Shown: piece by piece, positions 45,929 to 56,278 of the stretch | How positions within the stretch are numbered: the stretch's first letter is position 1 | How the letters are laid out: every line of letters starts with the position of its first letter | NCBI GenBank assembly: GCA_037447655.1 | Contig: JBBHKE010000216.1 | Span: 278,694-342,693, forward strand | Reading direction: 5' to 3' | From: Zygnema cylindricum | Lineage: Eukaryota; Streptophyta; Zygnematophyceae; Zygnematales; Zygnemataceae | DNA: 64,000 bases | Made by a program: the position numbers and the translations under genes | Notes under the pieces: model-generated | What the model saw: only the letters and a program-made list of their open reading frames with translations | Database searches by the model: none | What the model was told of the DNA's origin: nothing

Positions 45929-46794
45929 TCATTTAACATCCTCATCATATCCTAATAAGTATCCCGATTTTCGTTTAGGATCTAGCTTACAATTAGAATG
46001 ATCTGTATCTAGACTAAATACTTGACTGTCAAAAACCTTTAAGTGAGATATGTCTGGTTTCCGGCTTGTCCATCTCTCATAAGGTGTTTGATCTTTTATA
46101 GCTGAAGTAAGAACTCTATTTTTGAGGTAATTAGCATAGTTCATTGCTTCTGCCCAAAACCTTTTTCCTATCTTCTTATCTGACAACATACTTCTAGCAC
46201 TATCACTTAGTGTTCTATTTAACCTTTCAGCTACCCCATTCTGTTCCGGGTTTTTGTGGAACTGTCTTTTGGTGTTGGACCCCATCTTCCCTCAGAAAAT
46301 CCTCAAACTGGTTAGAAGTATACTCTCCACCATTGTCACTCCTTATTCTCTTGATTGGAGTTTCATGGAGTTTTTGGCTCCATGCTTTATATTGTCTAAA
46401 ACAATCCTGAGCGTCGGACTTGTTTTTCAAAAAATACACTCGGGAATACCGAGACCAATCATCAGTGATAGTCATCATAAATCTCTTCCCCCCCCGGTGA
46501 GGGTACTCTAGCCGGTCCCCAAATATCTGTGTGTACTTGATCTAGAATTTATTCTCCTTTATAGGTGGCTGTTTTAGAAAAGGGTAATCAGAGTGTTTTA
46601 CCTTGAGCACACCCACTCTTATCACTTATATTATCACTCTCACTAAACTTAATCCCTTCCACCACTCCCATCTTTTTCATCTCTCTTAACTTGTCTAGAT
46701 TCACATGCCCAAGCCTCTTATGCCACATCATAATATCATGAACACCAACATAATAAAGTTTTTTCGTTTCATTACTTAAGATCAGCCTAAACAT
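45929..46794 (-). pseudogene. copia integrase (element B)
   Basis: GAG-pre-integrase MMWHKRLGHVNLDKLREMKK and integrase zinc region (46794-46588), core with MTITDDWSRYSRVYFLKNKS and IRSDNGGEYTSNQFEDFLRE (46478-46227), and QNGVAERLNRTLSDSARSML through ISHLKVFDSQVF (46285-45929). It is broken by a frameshift/stop after SGCAQGKT and another near 46250. The catalytic D and D/E positions visible in TDDWS and DNGGEY are kept. Confidence 0.9.
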
Positions 46795-48274
46795 CCCATG
46801 GTTACCTTTCTCAGCAATGAAATAGACATCCTCCTCAAAACTAGCAGTAAAGACTCCTTCCCTAGTGCTAGTAAAAAACCCTTATCATCTAATACTGATG
46901 TAGAGATAAGATTTTTGTTCAGCTCCGGAATAAACAATACATCGGAAAATGTTAATATAGATGTCTTTCCTTCTACTAACACTTTCAGATCTACCGATCC
47001 TACAAGAGTAGTGGTGACTATCCTCCCATCCCCGTACTGTATCTCTACAGTGGGAATCTTTCTTATCTTAGTGAACAGGTGCCTATCCTTACACATGTGG
47101 ATGGAGGCACCTGAATCTATGATCCAGCCTGCTTCACCTTTTAATCCACCGTAAGCACATTTCTTCCTTCGTGGAATTTTGACCTCGTTTTTCGCCTCCA
47201 ACTCCTCATCCAAAAGGAGCTCATCGTCCTCGTCCTCAGATTCCGCCTCAAGTACCTGTGTGACAAGGGCCTTTTTTTTTCCTCTCGGGGTACCACCGGT
47301 CTGCCCCTCCTTTAGTAGAAGCTCGGTTAGCTTAGTGCACACTGCCATATAGTGCCCCGGTTTCTTACAAAAAAGACATAAACCTTTGGGAGCCCTTGGT
47401 TCGAACTCGTCGGCCTGTTTTTTCAGCTTCCTACCCCCATAGTTTCCGACCGGTTTTCGGGAATCCCTGTTCCTCAAATCAATCACTGTTGCCAAGGCTT
47501 GGCCACTCTTTCCCCCCCTTCGGATCTCAATTGTATTTTCTTGAACGAGATTCATCCCTACCACTGAGTTCCATATCCACCTTGAGTCAGGCAAGTCCTG
47601 CACACGGTAAACTATGTTTACGAACTCATCAGGTAACTTCATCAGTAAACAGTTAACCTTTTCTTTTTCACTAAAACCTTTTTCCGCACTCTCTAGCTCC
47701 ATGAAGAGTGTAGCAAGCTCATTGCAAAAATCCAACATATTTTCCCCTTTGATTAAATACTCCTTAACTTTCTGATCAGCCAACTGTTGTTGCTGAATCG
47801 TACGACTTCGATACATCTCTATGAGAGCCATCAAAAGATCGGATGCCCTTTCTACCTGCAAATGAGGACACGCAAGTCCTTGAGTGAGATGGCGTAGGAT
47901 GAAGTGCTTTGCGGCCATATTGTTGAAGTCCCAGGTTTCAGTATCATTCTCCTCAATCCTCGGAATAGGTGACAAGAATGTCGAACCAGTTGCTATTGGT
48001 GTGGTCGTCTCCTTCTCCTTTCCTTTGTCTACAACCTCTCCTTCTTTTGTTTCCTCCGTTGAAGGTGAATCCTCTTTCCTAGTGAATCTGGTTCCTCCAA
48101 ACCCTGGAGGAATTCCAAGACTTGATGGACGCCCCAACCGTCCATCACTATCCCCCAAAACCTTTTTTCGCATAGAGCTCCTATCATCATACTTTCCCAG
48201 TATATGAAGCCAGTTCCATTAAAGATTGGTACCCTAGAGTGTGGGCCCATAACCTGAAACTCTGAGACCTCCAT
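46782..48274 (-). pseudogene. copia gag and protease (element B)
   Basis: Starts MEVSEFQVMGP at 48274, inside the 5' LTR, and runs through the primer site. A one-base loss relative to C near 48140 shifts the frame; the rest (to 46782, 463 codons) is open: NNMAAKHFILRHLTQGLACP, EKEKVNCLLMKLPDEFVNIV, zinc knuckle CLFCKKPGHYMAVC, protease with IDSGASIHMC, then FSDVLFIPELNKNLIS. Ends in a frameshift before MFRLILSNE. Gag forms the particle and the protease matures it (family role). Confidence 0.9.
48241..48254 (-). other. primer-binding site of B
   Basis: Minus strand GGTTATGGGCCCAC directly after the 5' LTR; complementary to the initiator tRNA-Met anticodon arm; also translated within gag. Confidence 0.85.
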
Positions 48275-49295
48275 AAGTCCTCAGAGTAGACAGCTTCCAA
48301 GAAGCCTCTAGGATAATTCTGACCCCTTTGTGTTCCAGCAAAAATAACTGCCACCCTGGCAGACAAATACCCTGACCAACTGCACCCCTGTGAAGACAAG
48401 ACTCCCCTGAGTCGGTAGCAAAAAGAATCTCTGAATTTGCTCCCCTGAGCAGTTAGTTATGGAGGGTCAAAGTTGACCTTTTGTACAGAAGCTCTCTGGG
48501 AGAGAGGGTCCTATCTTCTAATTTTTCTAAGTCCTATCTCTCTCACAGACTCTATCTACTGATGTACGGAACCAATCAGAATTGAGTTCCGTACGTAAAA
48601 GTACAGCCGCCGGTGTACTTTATGTACGGACATTGTACGACATGGCCAAAATGTCGACACATGTCAAATCCGGATTCGGTGCCGTAATCTCCGGAGATTC
48701 CACAATCCAACGGAATTTCGCCACGCGTCATCCGATGTGGCGATGGCCACAAACCGCCGAAATCTTTCTCCGCGATCTCGGCGCTAATCCCGGCCGTCCG
48801 ATTAAATTCAGATTTAATCGTGGCCGTAATAAATACATGCGCGGTATTTATTTCACTTCCGAAACAAATGCGCGGTATTGATTCGTAATCCGTATCGTTA
48901 TCCGTACCGGATCTATGTATCCCGTAATCCGTAACAGTTAAATGAATTTATCGTACGTGTACACATTTAAATAATTATCGAACTATATAGTACCTAACAC
49001 TAATCCTAGACTTAACGGCTAAGGCTACCGGCTACTTCCCATCTGCCGGCCGGTATGTACAGTGATCAAATCCCGCCGCCGGCACATATCTTTTAGATAA
49101 ATAAATAAACCCTAGAATAAAATTCCCGTAAACCTTAGGATAGCCAAGGTAGCCATGGCTCTAGCTTCCTCTCCAATGTCTCAGTGACTGCGACAAGTTT
49201 GAGAGTTGGAGAGAGAAGTTAGAGGTAGACTGCCTCGGCTTCTTTCTATTTCTATTTAGACCTAGAAAATACTAATAAATCCATTAGTTTCTACA
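48255..49295 (-). mobile_element. 5' LTR of copia B
   Basis: 1041 bp; the only difference seen from the 3' copy is T for G near 49057 (GCCGGCCGGTATGTACAG versus GGTAGGTACAG). Followed by the GGATG target duplication at 49296-49300. The gag start codon lies near its end. Confidence 0.96.
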
Positions 49296-49300
49296 GGATG

Positions 49301-49839
49301 CGTGCTTTCGGCCTTACAGTTGAAAAGGGCACTCAGGAAAGGGGAAACAATTGGTATGGCGATTGTCCAACCTATGGAGGAGGCGAAGGAAGGGGTTCCG
49401 AAAGAATGGAGTAAGAAGGACCTCGACTTCGACTCAAAAGAGGGTGACGACATTGGAAAGACTTCCGTAGAGGCTCCAGAAGTCGTGACAAAACTTCTCG
49501 AGGAGTATGTTGATGTTTTTCCCTTGAAGCTCCCAGAAGGCTTACCTCTGAAGCGCGAAGTAGACCATAAGATAGAGCTTGTTCTCGGAGCAGTACCCCC
49601 GGCAAATGGGATGTACAAGATGAGCTACACCGAAGTAGATGAACTCAAAAAGTAGCTTGTGGAGTTGGTCAAAGCCGGAGCAATCGAACCGACCAAGTCA
49701 CCGTATGGAGCTCCCGTCCCCTTCGTAAAGAAGAAGGATGGAGGTTTTAGGATGTGTGTGGACTACCGAGCGCTAAACAAGTTAACAGTGAAAAATGCGT
49801 ACCCTCTAACGAGGATAGACAAACTTATGGATCGACTAC
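49301..49839 (+). pseudogene. Ty3/gypsy spacer and RT start (K)
   Basis: Continues K after copia B. Reads the region before RT (KLLEEYVDVFPLKLPEGLPL, HKIELVLGAVPPANGMYKMS) and the RT N-terminus ([54 protein letters not shown]). One in-frame TAG follows DELKK. Cut at 49839 by copia C; the next RT block resumes at 56279. Confidence 0.93.
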
Positions 49840-50881
49840 TGTGACTCTGAGACCTCCATAAGTCCTCAGAGTGGACAGCTTCCAAGAAGCCTCTAGGATA
49901 ATCCTGACCCCTTTGTGATTAAGCAAAGATAACTGCCACCCTGGCAGACAAAAACGCTGACCAACTTCACCCCTGTGAAGACAAGACTCCCCTGAGTCGA
50001 TAGCAAAAAGAATCTTTGAATTTGCTCCCCTGAGCAGTAAGTTATGGGGGGTCAAAGTTGACCTTTTATACAGAAGCTCTCTGGGAGAGGGGGTCCTATC
50101 TTCTAATTTTTCTAAGTCCTATCTCTCTCACAGACTCTATCTACTGATGTACGGAACCAATCAGAATTGAGTTCCGTACGTAAAAGTACAGCCGCCGGTG
50201 TACTTTATGTACGGACATTGTACGACATGGCCAAAATGTCGACACATGTCAAATCCGGATTCGGTGCCATGATCTCCGGAGATTCTACGATCCAACGGAA
50301 TTTCGCCACGCGTCATCCGATGTGGCGATGGCCACAAACCGCCGAAATCTTCCTCCGTGATCTCGGCGCTAATCCCGGCCGTCCGATTAAATTCAGATTT
50401 AATCGTGGCCGTAATAAATACATGCGCGGTATTTGTTTCACTTCCGAAACAAATGCGCGGTATTGATTCGTAATCCGTACTATCATTCGTACCGGATCTA
50501 TGCATCCCGTAAATCGTAACAGTTAAATGAATTATCGTACGTATTATAATTTATATAATTATCAAACTACATAGTACGTAATACTACTGCTAGATCTAAC
50601 GGCTAAGGCTACCGGCTATTTCCTATCTGCCGGCCGGTAGGTACAAGGATCAAATCCTGCCGCCGGCACATTCCTTTTAAATAAATAAATAAATCCTAGT
50701 ATAAAATTCCCGTAAACCTCAGGATAGCCAAGGTAGCCATGGCTCTAGCTTCCTCTCCAATTTCTCAGTGACTGCGACAAGTTTGAGATTTGGAGAGAGA
50801 AGTTAGAGGTAGACTGCCTCGGCTTCTTTCTATATTTCTATTCAGACCTAGAAAATACTAATAAAACCATTAGTTTCTACA
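49840..50881 (-). mobile_element. 3' LTR of copia C
   Basis: TGTGACTCTGAGACC ... TTTCTACA, 1042 bp, apparently identical to 55232-56273. Target duplication ACTAC at 49835-49839 and 56274-56278. The antisense 99-codon ORF (50167-50466) is open. Confidence 0.96.
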
Positions 50882-50892
50882 CTCCCCTTATT
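50882..50892 (-). other. polypurine tract of C
   Basis: Minus strand AATAAGGGGAG directly before the 3' LTR. Confidence 0.75.
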
Positions 50893-50894
50893 TT

Positions 50895-53168
50895 CTAGTC
50901 AATCTTTAATTTCAGACCACACTTCTCCCTGCAAAAAATTAGCTTAGGGGAAGGCACAGGTTTGGTCATCATATCTGCTACCATCTCACTATCTGGTCTG
51001 TACTCTAAACTGATTATTTTGTTTTCTACTTTCTCTCTAACAAAACTGAGTCTGATGTCCATGTGTTTGGCTTTAAAATGGTGTTTAGGATTGGCAGAGA
51101 TAGCGATTGCTGCCTGATTATCACAAAATATTTTCTGCACACCACTCTTAAGGTGACCAAGCTCACCAAGCAAAGACTTGACCCACATCAATTCTTTTAC
51201 AGCAGAGCAAGAGGCCATATACTCAGCCTCCATGGTGGACTGAGCAATAACCTTTTGTTGTTTGCTACTCCAACAGCAAGCCCCATCACCCACATATAAT
51301 ACATATCCAGAAGTACATCTCCTCATCGGAGCATCACCATAACTGGCATCACTCCAAGTAGTGATGTCAGTATTCTCCCCACCCAAATGCAACCATAGAT
51401 CTCTAGTTCCTACCAAGTATCTAAGGACTCTCTTAGCTGCCTCCCAATCCTTCTTAGTGGGAGCATTTAGACTTCTACTCAGCACTCCTACAGCTGCAGC
51501 TAAATCCGGCCGGGTACAATTCATAAAATAGATTAGACTTCCCACTACTTGCCTGTAAGGAATAGTCTGCATGAACTTCTGTTCATCAGGAGATAATTCC
51601 TCGTCTAAGACTATGACTCCTTCTTCCTCACTCCCCTCACTTCCCTTCTTCAACTCCATTGGAGTTGTACAACTATTAGCTTTATCCATTTGAAATTTTT
51701 CAAGCATGTTCCCTATTGCTTCTTTTTGAGTCAATCTTATAATTTTCCTTTTTCGGTCTCTCTCTACTTGAATTCCCAAAATATATCTTGCTTCTCCCAT
51801 ATCCTTCATTTCAAATCTCCCCTTAAGATCGGTTTTCAGTTTGTTAATTTTTTCCATTGATTTACTTAATACAAGCAAATCATCAACATAAATTGCAATA
51901 AATATCAAACCTTCCTCATCTTCGAAAACATAGATTGAGTGATCTGAGCTGATCCGAATATATCCCAGACCGGTAAGAAACTCATCAAGCTTCTTATTCC
52001 ATTGTCGAGGTGCCTGTTTCAAACCATAAAGAGATTTAATCAGCCGGCATACCTTACTCTCCTCTCCTTCTTCCACAAACCCTTCGGGTTGTCGCATGAA
52101 GATCTCCTCTTCCAATTCTCCATGCAAAAAGGCTGTTTTTATGTCCATCTGGTGCACTTCCATGTCTTCCGCCGCCGCTAAACTGAGAAGTATGCGGACG
52201 GAGGGAAATCTGACCACCGGAGCAAAGGTTTCCTCGTAGTCAATTCCTTCCTTTTGTGTAAATCCCTTTGCCACTAATCTGGCCTTGTAGCGCTCGATTG
52301 TGTTATCTGGGTTCAGTTTTAGTTTGAAAACCCACTTACAACCGATTGGTTTTCGGTTAGGTGGACAGTCCACCAGCTCCCAAGTATCGGCTGCCATGAT
52401 TGAAGCCATCTCCTCATTGATGGCTGTCTTCCATCGGTTTCTTTCTGGACAAGTCATCGCCTCTCCATAAGTTTGAGGTTCATCTTGATGAGATAGTTTA
52501 GTTACCTTGTTAATAACCTGTTTTTCTTGCAGTCTTTTGCTACTTCTCCTCCCCCCCTCAAAATCTGAGGCCGGAATAGATGGTTCTCGTGGATTCTTTC
52601 GAACAAACTCGGCTTCTCCCCTATCCCTTGATTCCGAATCAATTTCCACCACGTCTTCCGCTTCGAGTAGAGTTGTCACTGGAGTTTCCACAGCCGAGTC
52701 CTTTTCGGTCTGATTTGTTCCTGCAAGAATGTCATCTTCTCTAAAACCTGGATAGTTAGGAAGCTCAAAGTCATCGGAATTTTCTGACTCAAATCTGATT
52801 TTTACTGACTTCGTATATTTGAAGGGATCTACAGACTTTCCTTCATCCATAACTACTAGATGCTTTACTAAGATTATATCTTCCCTTTTTAGATCATAAA
52901 CTCTATATCCTTTAACATCTTCATCATATCCTAATAAGTATCCTGGTTTTCCTTTAGGATCTAGCTTCCAATTGGACCGATCAGTATCTAGACTGAACAC
53001 TTGACTGCCGAAAACCTTTAAGTGAGATATGTCTGGTTTCCGGCCTGTCCATCTCTCATAAGGTGTTTGATCTTTTATAGCTGAAGTAAGAACTTCATTT
53101 TTGAGGTAATTAGCACAGTTCATTGCTTCTACCCAAAACCTTTTTCCTATCTTTTTATCCGACAACAT
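50895..53168 (-). CDS. copia pol: integrase C-terminus, RT and RNase H (element C)
   Basis: An uninterrupted 757-codon stretch, opening at MLSDKKIGKRF, which is the integrase C-terminal half rather than a true start. It covers TPYERWTGRKPDISHLKVFG, an acidic linker (about residues 105-235), RT (about 250-500) with CKWVFKLKLNPDNTIERYKA, ETFAPVVRFPSVRILLSLAA, KSLYGLKQAPRQWNKKLDEF and catalytic YVDD at residues 427-430, then RNase H (about 570-740) with WSDASYGDAPMRRCTSGYVL, STMEAEYMAS, DNQAAIAIS and KHHFKAKHMDIRLSF. It ends MVADMMTKPVPSPKLIFCRE to KLKID*. RT and RNase H look competent; the upstream polyprotein is broken, so C is probably not autonomous. Typical Ty1/copia order (integrase before RT). 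Confidence 0.93.
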   Translation of the reverse strand: MLSDKKIGKRFWVEAMNCANYLKNEVLTSAIKDQTPYERWTGRKPDISHLKVFGSQVFSLDTDRSNWKLDPKGKPGYLLGYDEDVKGYRVYDLKREDIILVKHLVVMDEGKSVDPFKYTKSVKIRFESENSDDFELPNYPGFREDDILAGTNQTEKDSAVETPVTTLLEAEDVVEIDSESRDRGEAEFVRKNPREPSIPASDFEGGRRSSKRLQEKQVINKVTKLSHQDEPQTYGEAMTCPERNRWKTAINEEMASIMAADTWELVDCPPNRKPIGCKWVFKLKLNPDNTIERYKARLVAKGFTQKEGIDYEETFAPVVRFPSVRILLSLAAAEDMEVHQMDIKTAFLHGELEEEIFMRQPEGFVEEGEESKVCRLIKSLYGLKQAPRQWNKKLDEFLTGLGYIRISSDHSIYVFEDEEGLIFIAIYVDDLLVLSKSMEKINKLKTDLKGRFEMKDMGEARYILGIQVERDRKRKIIRLTQKEAIGNMLEKFQMDKANSCTTPMELKKGSEGSEEEGVIVLDEELSPDEQKFMQTIPYRQVVGSLIYFMNCTRPDLAAAVGVLSRSLNAPTKKDWEAAKRVLRYLVGTRDLWLHLGGENTDITTWSDASYGDAPMRRCTSGYVLYVGDGACCWSSKQQKVIAQSTMEAEYMASCSAVKELMWVKSLLGELGHLKSGVQKIFCDNQAAIAISANPKHHFKAKHMDIRLSFVREKVENKIISLEYRPDSEMVADMMTKPVPSPKLIFCREKCGLKLKID

Positions 53169-53771
53169 AGTTCTAGCACTATCACTTAGTATTCTATTTA
53201 ACCTTTCAGCTACCCCATTCTGTTCCGGATTTTATGGAACTGTCTTTTGGTGTTGGACCCCATCTTCCCTCAGAAAATCCTCAAACATGTTAGAAGTATA
53301 CTCTCCACCATTGTCACTCCTTACTCTCTTGATTGGATTTTCATGGAGTTTTTCGCTCCATGCTTTATATTGACTAAAACATTCCTGAGCTTCTGACTTG
53401 TTTTTCAAAAAATACACCCGGGAATACCGAGACCAATCATCAGTTATAGTCATCATAAATCTCTTCCTCCCCGGTGAGGGCACTCTAGCCGGTCCCCAAA
53501 CATATGTGTGTACTAGATCTAGATTTTTTTCTCCCTTATAGGTGGCTGTTTTAGAAAAGGGTAATCTGTGTGATTTACCTTGAGCACATCCACTACAATC
53601 ACTAATATCATCATTCTCACTGAACTGAATCCCTTCCACCACTCCCATCTTTTTCATCTCTCTTAACTTATCTAGATTCACATGCCCAAGCCTCTTATGC
53701 CACATCATAATATCATGAACACCAGTATAATAAAATTTCTTCTTTTCATTACTTAAGATCAGCCTAAACAT
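53169..53771 (-). pseudogene. copia integrase N-terminus and core (element C)
   Basis: MFRLILSNE, MMWHKRLGHVNLDKLREMKK, the zinc motif end SDCSGCAQGKSHRLPF, VHTYVWGPARVPSPGRKRFM, TDDWSRYSRVYFLKNKS and RSDNGGEYTSNMFEDFLRE are readable in one frame (53771-53232). It stops after QHQKTVP. The following QNGVAERLN-equivalent region lies in another frame, and the codon before MLSDKK has changed, leaving a break of about 60 bp in the polyprotein. Confidence 0.9.
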
Positions 53772-55280
53772 CCCATGTCTACCTTTCTCAGCAATGAAAT
53801 AGACATCCTCCTCAAAACTAGCAGTAAAGACTCCTTCCCTAATGCTAGTGAAAAAACCCTTATCATCTTATAGAGATGTAGAGATAAGATTTTTGTTCAG
53901 CTCTGGAATAAACAATACATCGGAGAATGTTAATATGGATGTCTTTCATTCTACTAACACTTTCAAATCTACTGATCCCACAAGAGTAGTGGTGACTATC
54001 CTCCCATCTCCGTACTCTATCCCTACGTTGGTAATCTTTTTTATCTTAGTGAACAGGTGTCTATCCTTACACATGTGTATGGAGGCACCTGAATCTACAA
54101 TCTAGCGTGCTTCACCTTTCAATCCACCGTAAGCACATTTCTGCATTCGTGGAATTTCGACCTCATTTTTCGCCTCCAACTCCTCAATCAAAAGGAGCTC
54201 ATCGTCCTCGTCCTCGGATTCCGCCTCAAGTACCTCTGTGACAAGGGCCTTTTTCTTTCCTCTCAGGGTACCACCGATCTGCCCCTCCTTTAACCGAAGC
54301 TCGGTTAGCTTAGTGCACTCTGCCATATAGTGCCCCGGTTTCTTACAAAAATGACATAAACCTTTGGGAGCCCTAGGTTCGAACGCGTCGGCCTGTTTTT
54401 TCTGCTCCCTACCCCAATAGTTTTCGACCGGTTTTCAGGAATCCTTGTTCCTCCAATCAGTCGCTATTGCCAAGGCTTGGCCACTCTTTCCTCCCCTTCG
54501 GATCTCAATTATATTCTCTCAAACGAGAATCATCCTTACCACTGAGTTCCATATCCACCTTGAGTCCGGCAAGTCTTGCACACGGTTGACTATGTCTCGA
54601 ACTCATTAGGTAACTTCATCAGTAAACAGTTAACCTTTTCTTTTTCACTAAAATCTTTTCCCGCACTGTGTAGCTCCATGAAGAGTGTAGCAAGCTCATT
54701 GCAAAAATCCAACATATTTCCCCTTTGTATACATACTCCTTAACTTTCTGATCAGCCAACTGTTGTTGCTGAATCGTACCACTTCGGTACATCTCTATAA
54801 GAGCCATCCAAAGATCGGATGCCCTTTCTACCTGCAAATGAGGACATGCAAGTCCTTGAGTGAGATGGCGTAGGATGAAGTGCTTTGCCGCCATATTGTT
54901 GAAGTCCCAGGTTTCAGTATCATTCTCCTCGTTCCTCGGAATAGGTGACATGAATGCTAAACCAGTTGCTATTGGTGTGGTCGCCTCCTTCTCCTTTCCT
55001 TTGTCCACCACCTCTCCTTCCTTTGTTTCCTCCGTTGAAGGTGAATCCTCTTTCCTGGTGAATCTGCTTCCTCCAAACCCTGGAGGAATTCCAAGACTTG
55101 ATGGACGCCCCAATCGTCCACTCACTATCCCCCAAAACCTTTTTTCGCATAGAGCTCCTATCATCATACTTTCCCAGTATATGAAGCCAGTTCCATTAAA
55201 GATTGGTACCCTAGAGGGTGGGCCCATAACCTGTGACTCTGAGACCTCCATAAGTCCTCAGAGTGGACAGCTTCCAAGAA
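53772..55280 (-). pseudogene. copia gag and protease (element C)
   Basis: Starts MEVSESQVMGPPSRVPIF at 55251 within the 5' LTR and crosses the primer site. Open for 210 codons through WGIVSGRLGRPSSLGIPPGF, NNMAAKHFILRHLTQGLACP and ADQKVKEYVYKGE, then frameshifted near 54720 where B reads on as MLDFCNEL. A further open stretch (54326-54102) covers the region after the zinc knuckle (MAECTKLTELRLKEGQ). Protease remnants follow, where the DSG-equivalent is interrupted by a stop near 54104. Confidence 0.88.
55218..55231 (-). other. primer-binding site of C
   Basis: Minus strand GGTTATGGGCCCAC directly after the 5' LTR. Confidence 0.85.
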
Positions 55281-56273
55281 GCCTCTAGGATAATCCTGAC
55301 CCCTTTGTGATTAAGCAAAGATAACTGCCACCCTGGCAGACAAAAACGCTGACCAACTTCACCCCTGTGAAGACAAGACTCCCCTGAGTCGATAGCAAAA
55401 AGAATCTTTGAATTTGCTCCCCTGAGCAGTAAGTTATGGGGGGTCAAAGTTGACCTTTTATACAGAAGCTCTCTGGGAGAGGGGGTCCTATCTTCTAATT
55501 TTTCTAAGTCCTATCTCTCTCACAGACTCTATCTACTGATGTACGGAACCAATCAGAATTGAGTTCCGTACGTAAAAGTACAGCCGCCGGTGTACTTTAT
55601 GTACGGACATTGTACGACATGGCCAAAATGTCGACACATGTCAAATCCGGATTCGGTGCCATGATCTCCGGAGATTCTACGATCCAACGGAATTTCGCCA
55701 CGCGTCATCCGATGTGGCGATGGCCACAAACCGCCGAAATCTTCCTCCGTGATCTCGGCGCTAATCCCGGCCGTCCGATTAAATTCAGATTTAATCGTGG
55801 CCGTAATAAATACATGCGCGGTATTTGTTTCACTTCCGAAACAAATGCGCGGTATTGATTCGTAATCCGTACTATCATTCGTACCGGATCTATGCATCCC
55901 GTAAATCGTAACAGTTAAATGAATTATCGTACGTATTATAATTTATATAATTATCAAACTACATAGTACGTAATACTACTGCTAGATCTAACGGCTAAGG
56001 CTACCGGCTATTTCCTATCTGCCGGCCGGTAGGTACAAGGATCAAATCCTGCCGCCGGCACATTCCTTTTAAATAAATAAATAAATCCTAGTATAAAATT
56101 CCCGTAAACCTCAGGATAGCCAAGGTAGCCATGGCTCTAGCTTCCTCTCCAATTTCTCAGTGACTGCGACAAGTTTGAGATTTGGAGAGAGAAGTTAGAG
56201 GTAGACTGCCTCGGCTTCTTTCTATATTTCTATTCAGACCTAGAAAATACTAATAAAACCATTAGTTTCTACA
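55232..56273 (-). mobile_element. 5' LTR of copia C
   Basis: 1042 bp, no difference seen from the 3' copy. Followed by the ACTAC target duplication at 56274-56278. Confidence 0.96.
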
Positions 56274-56278
56274 ACTAC

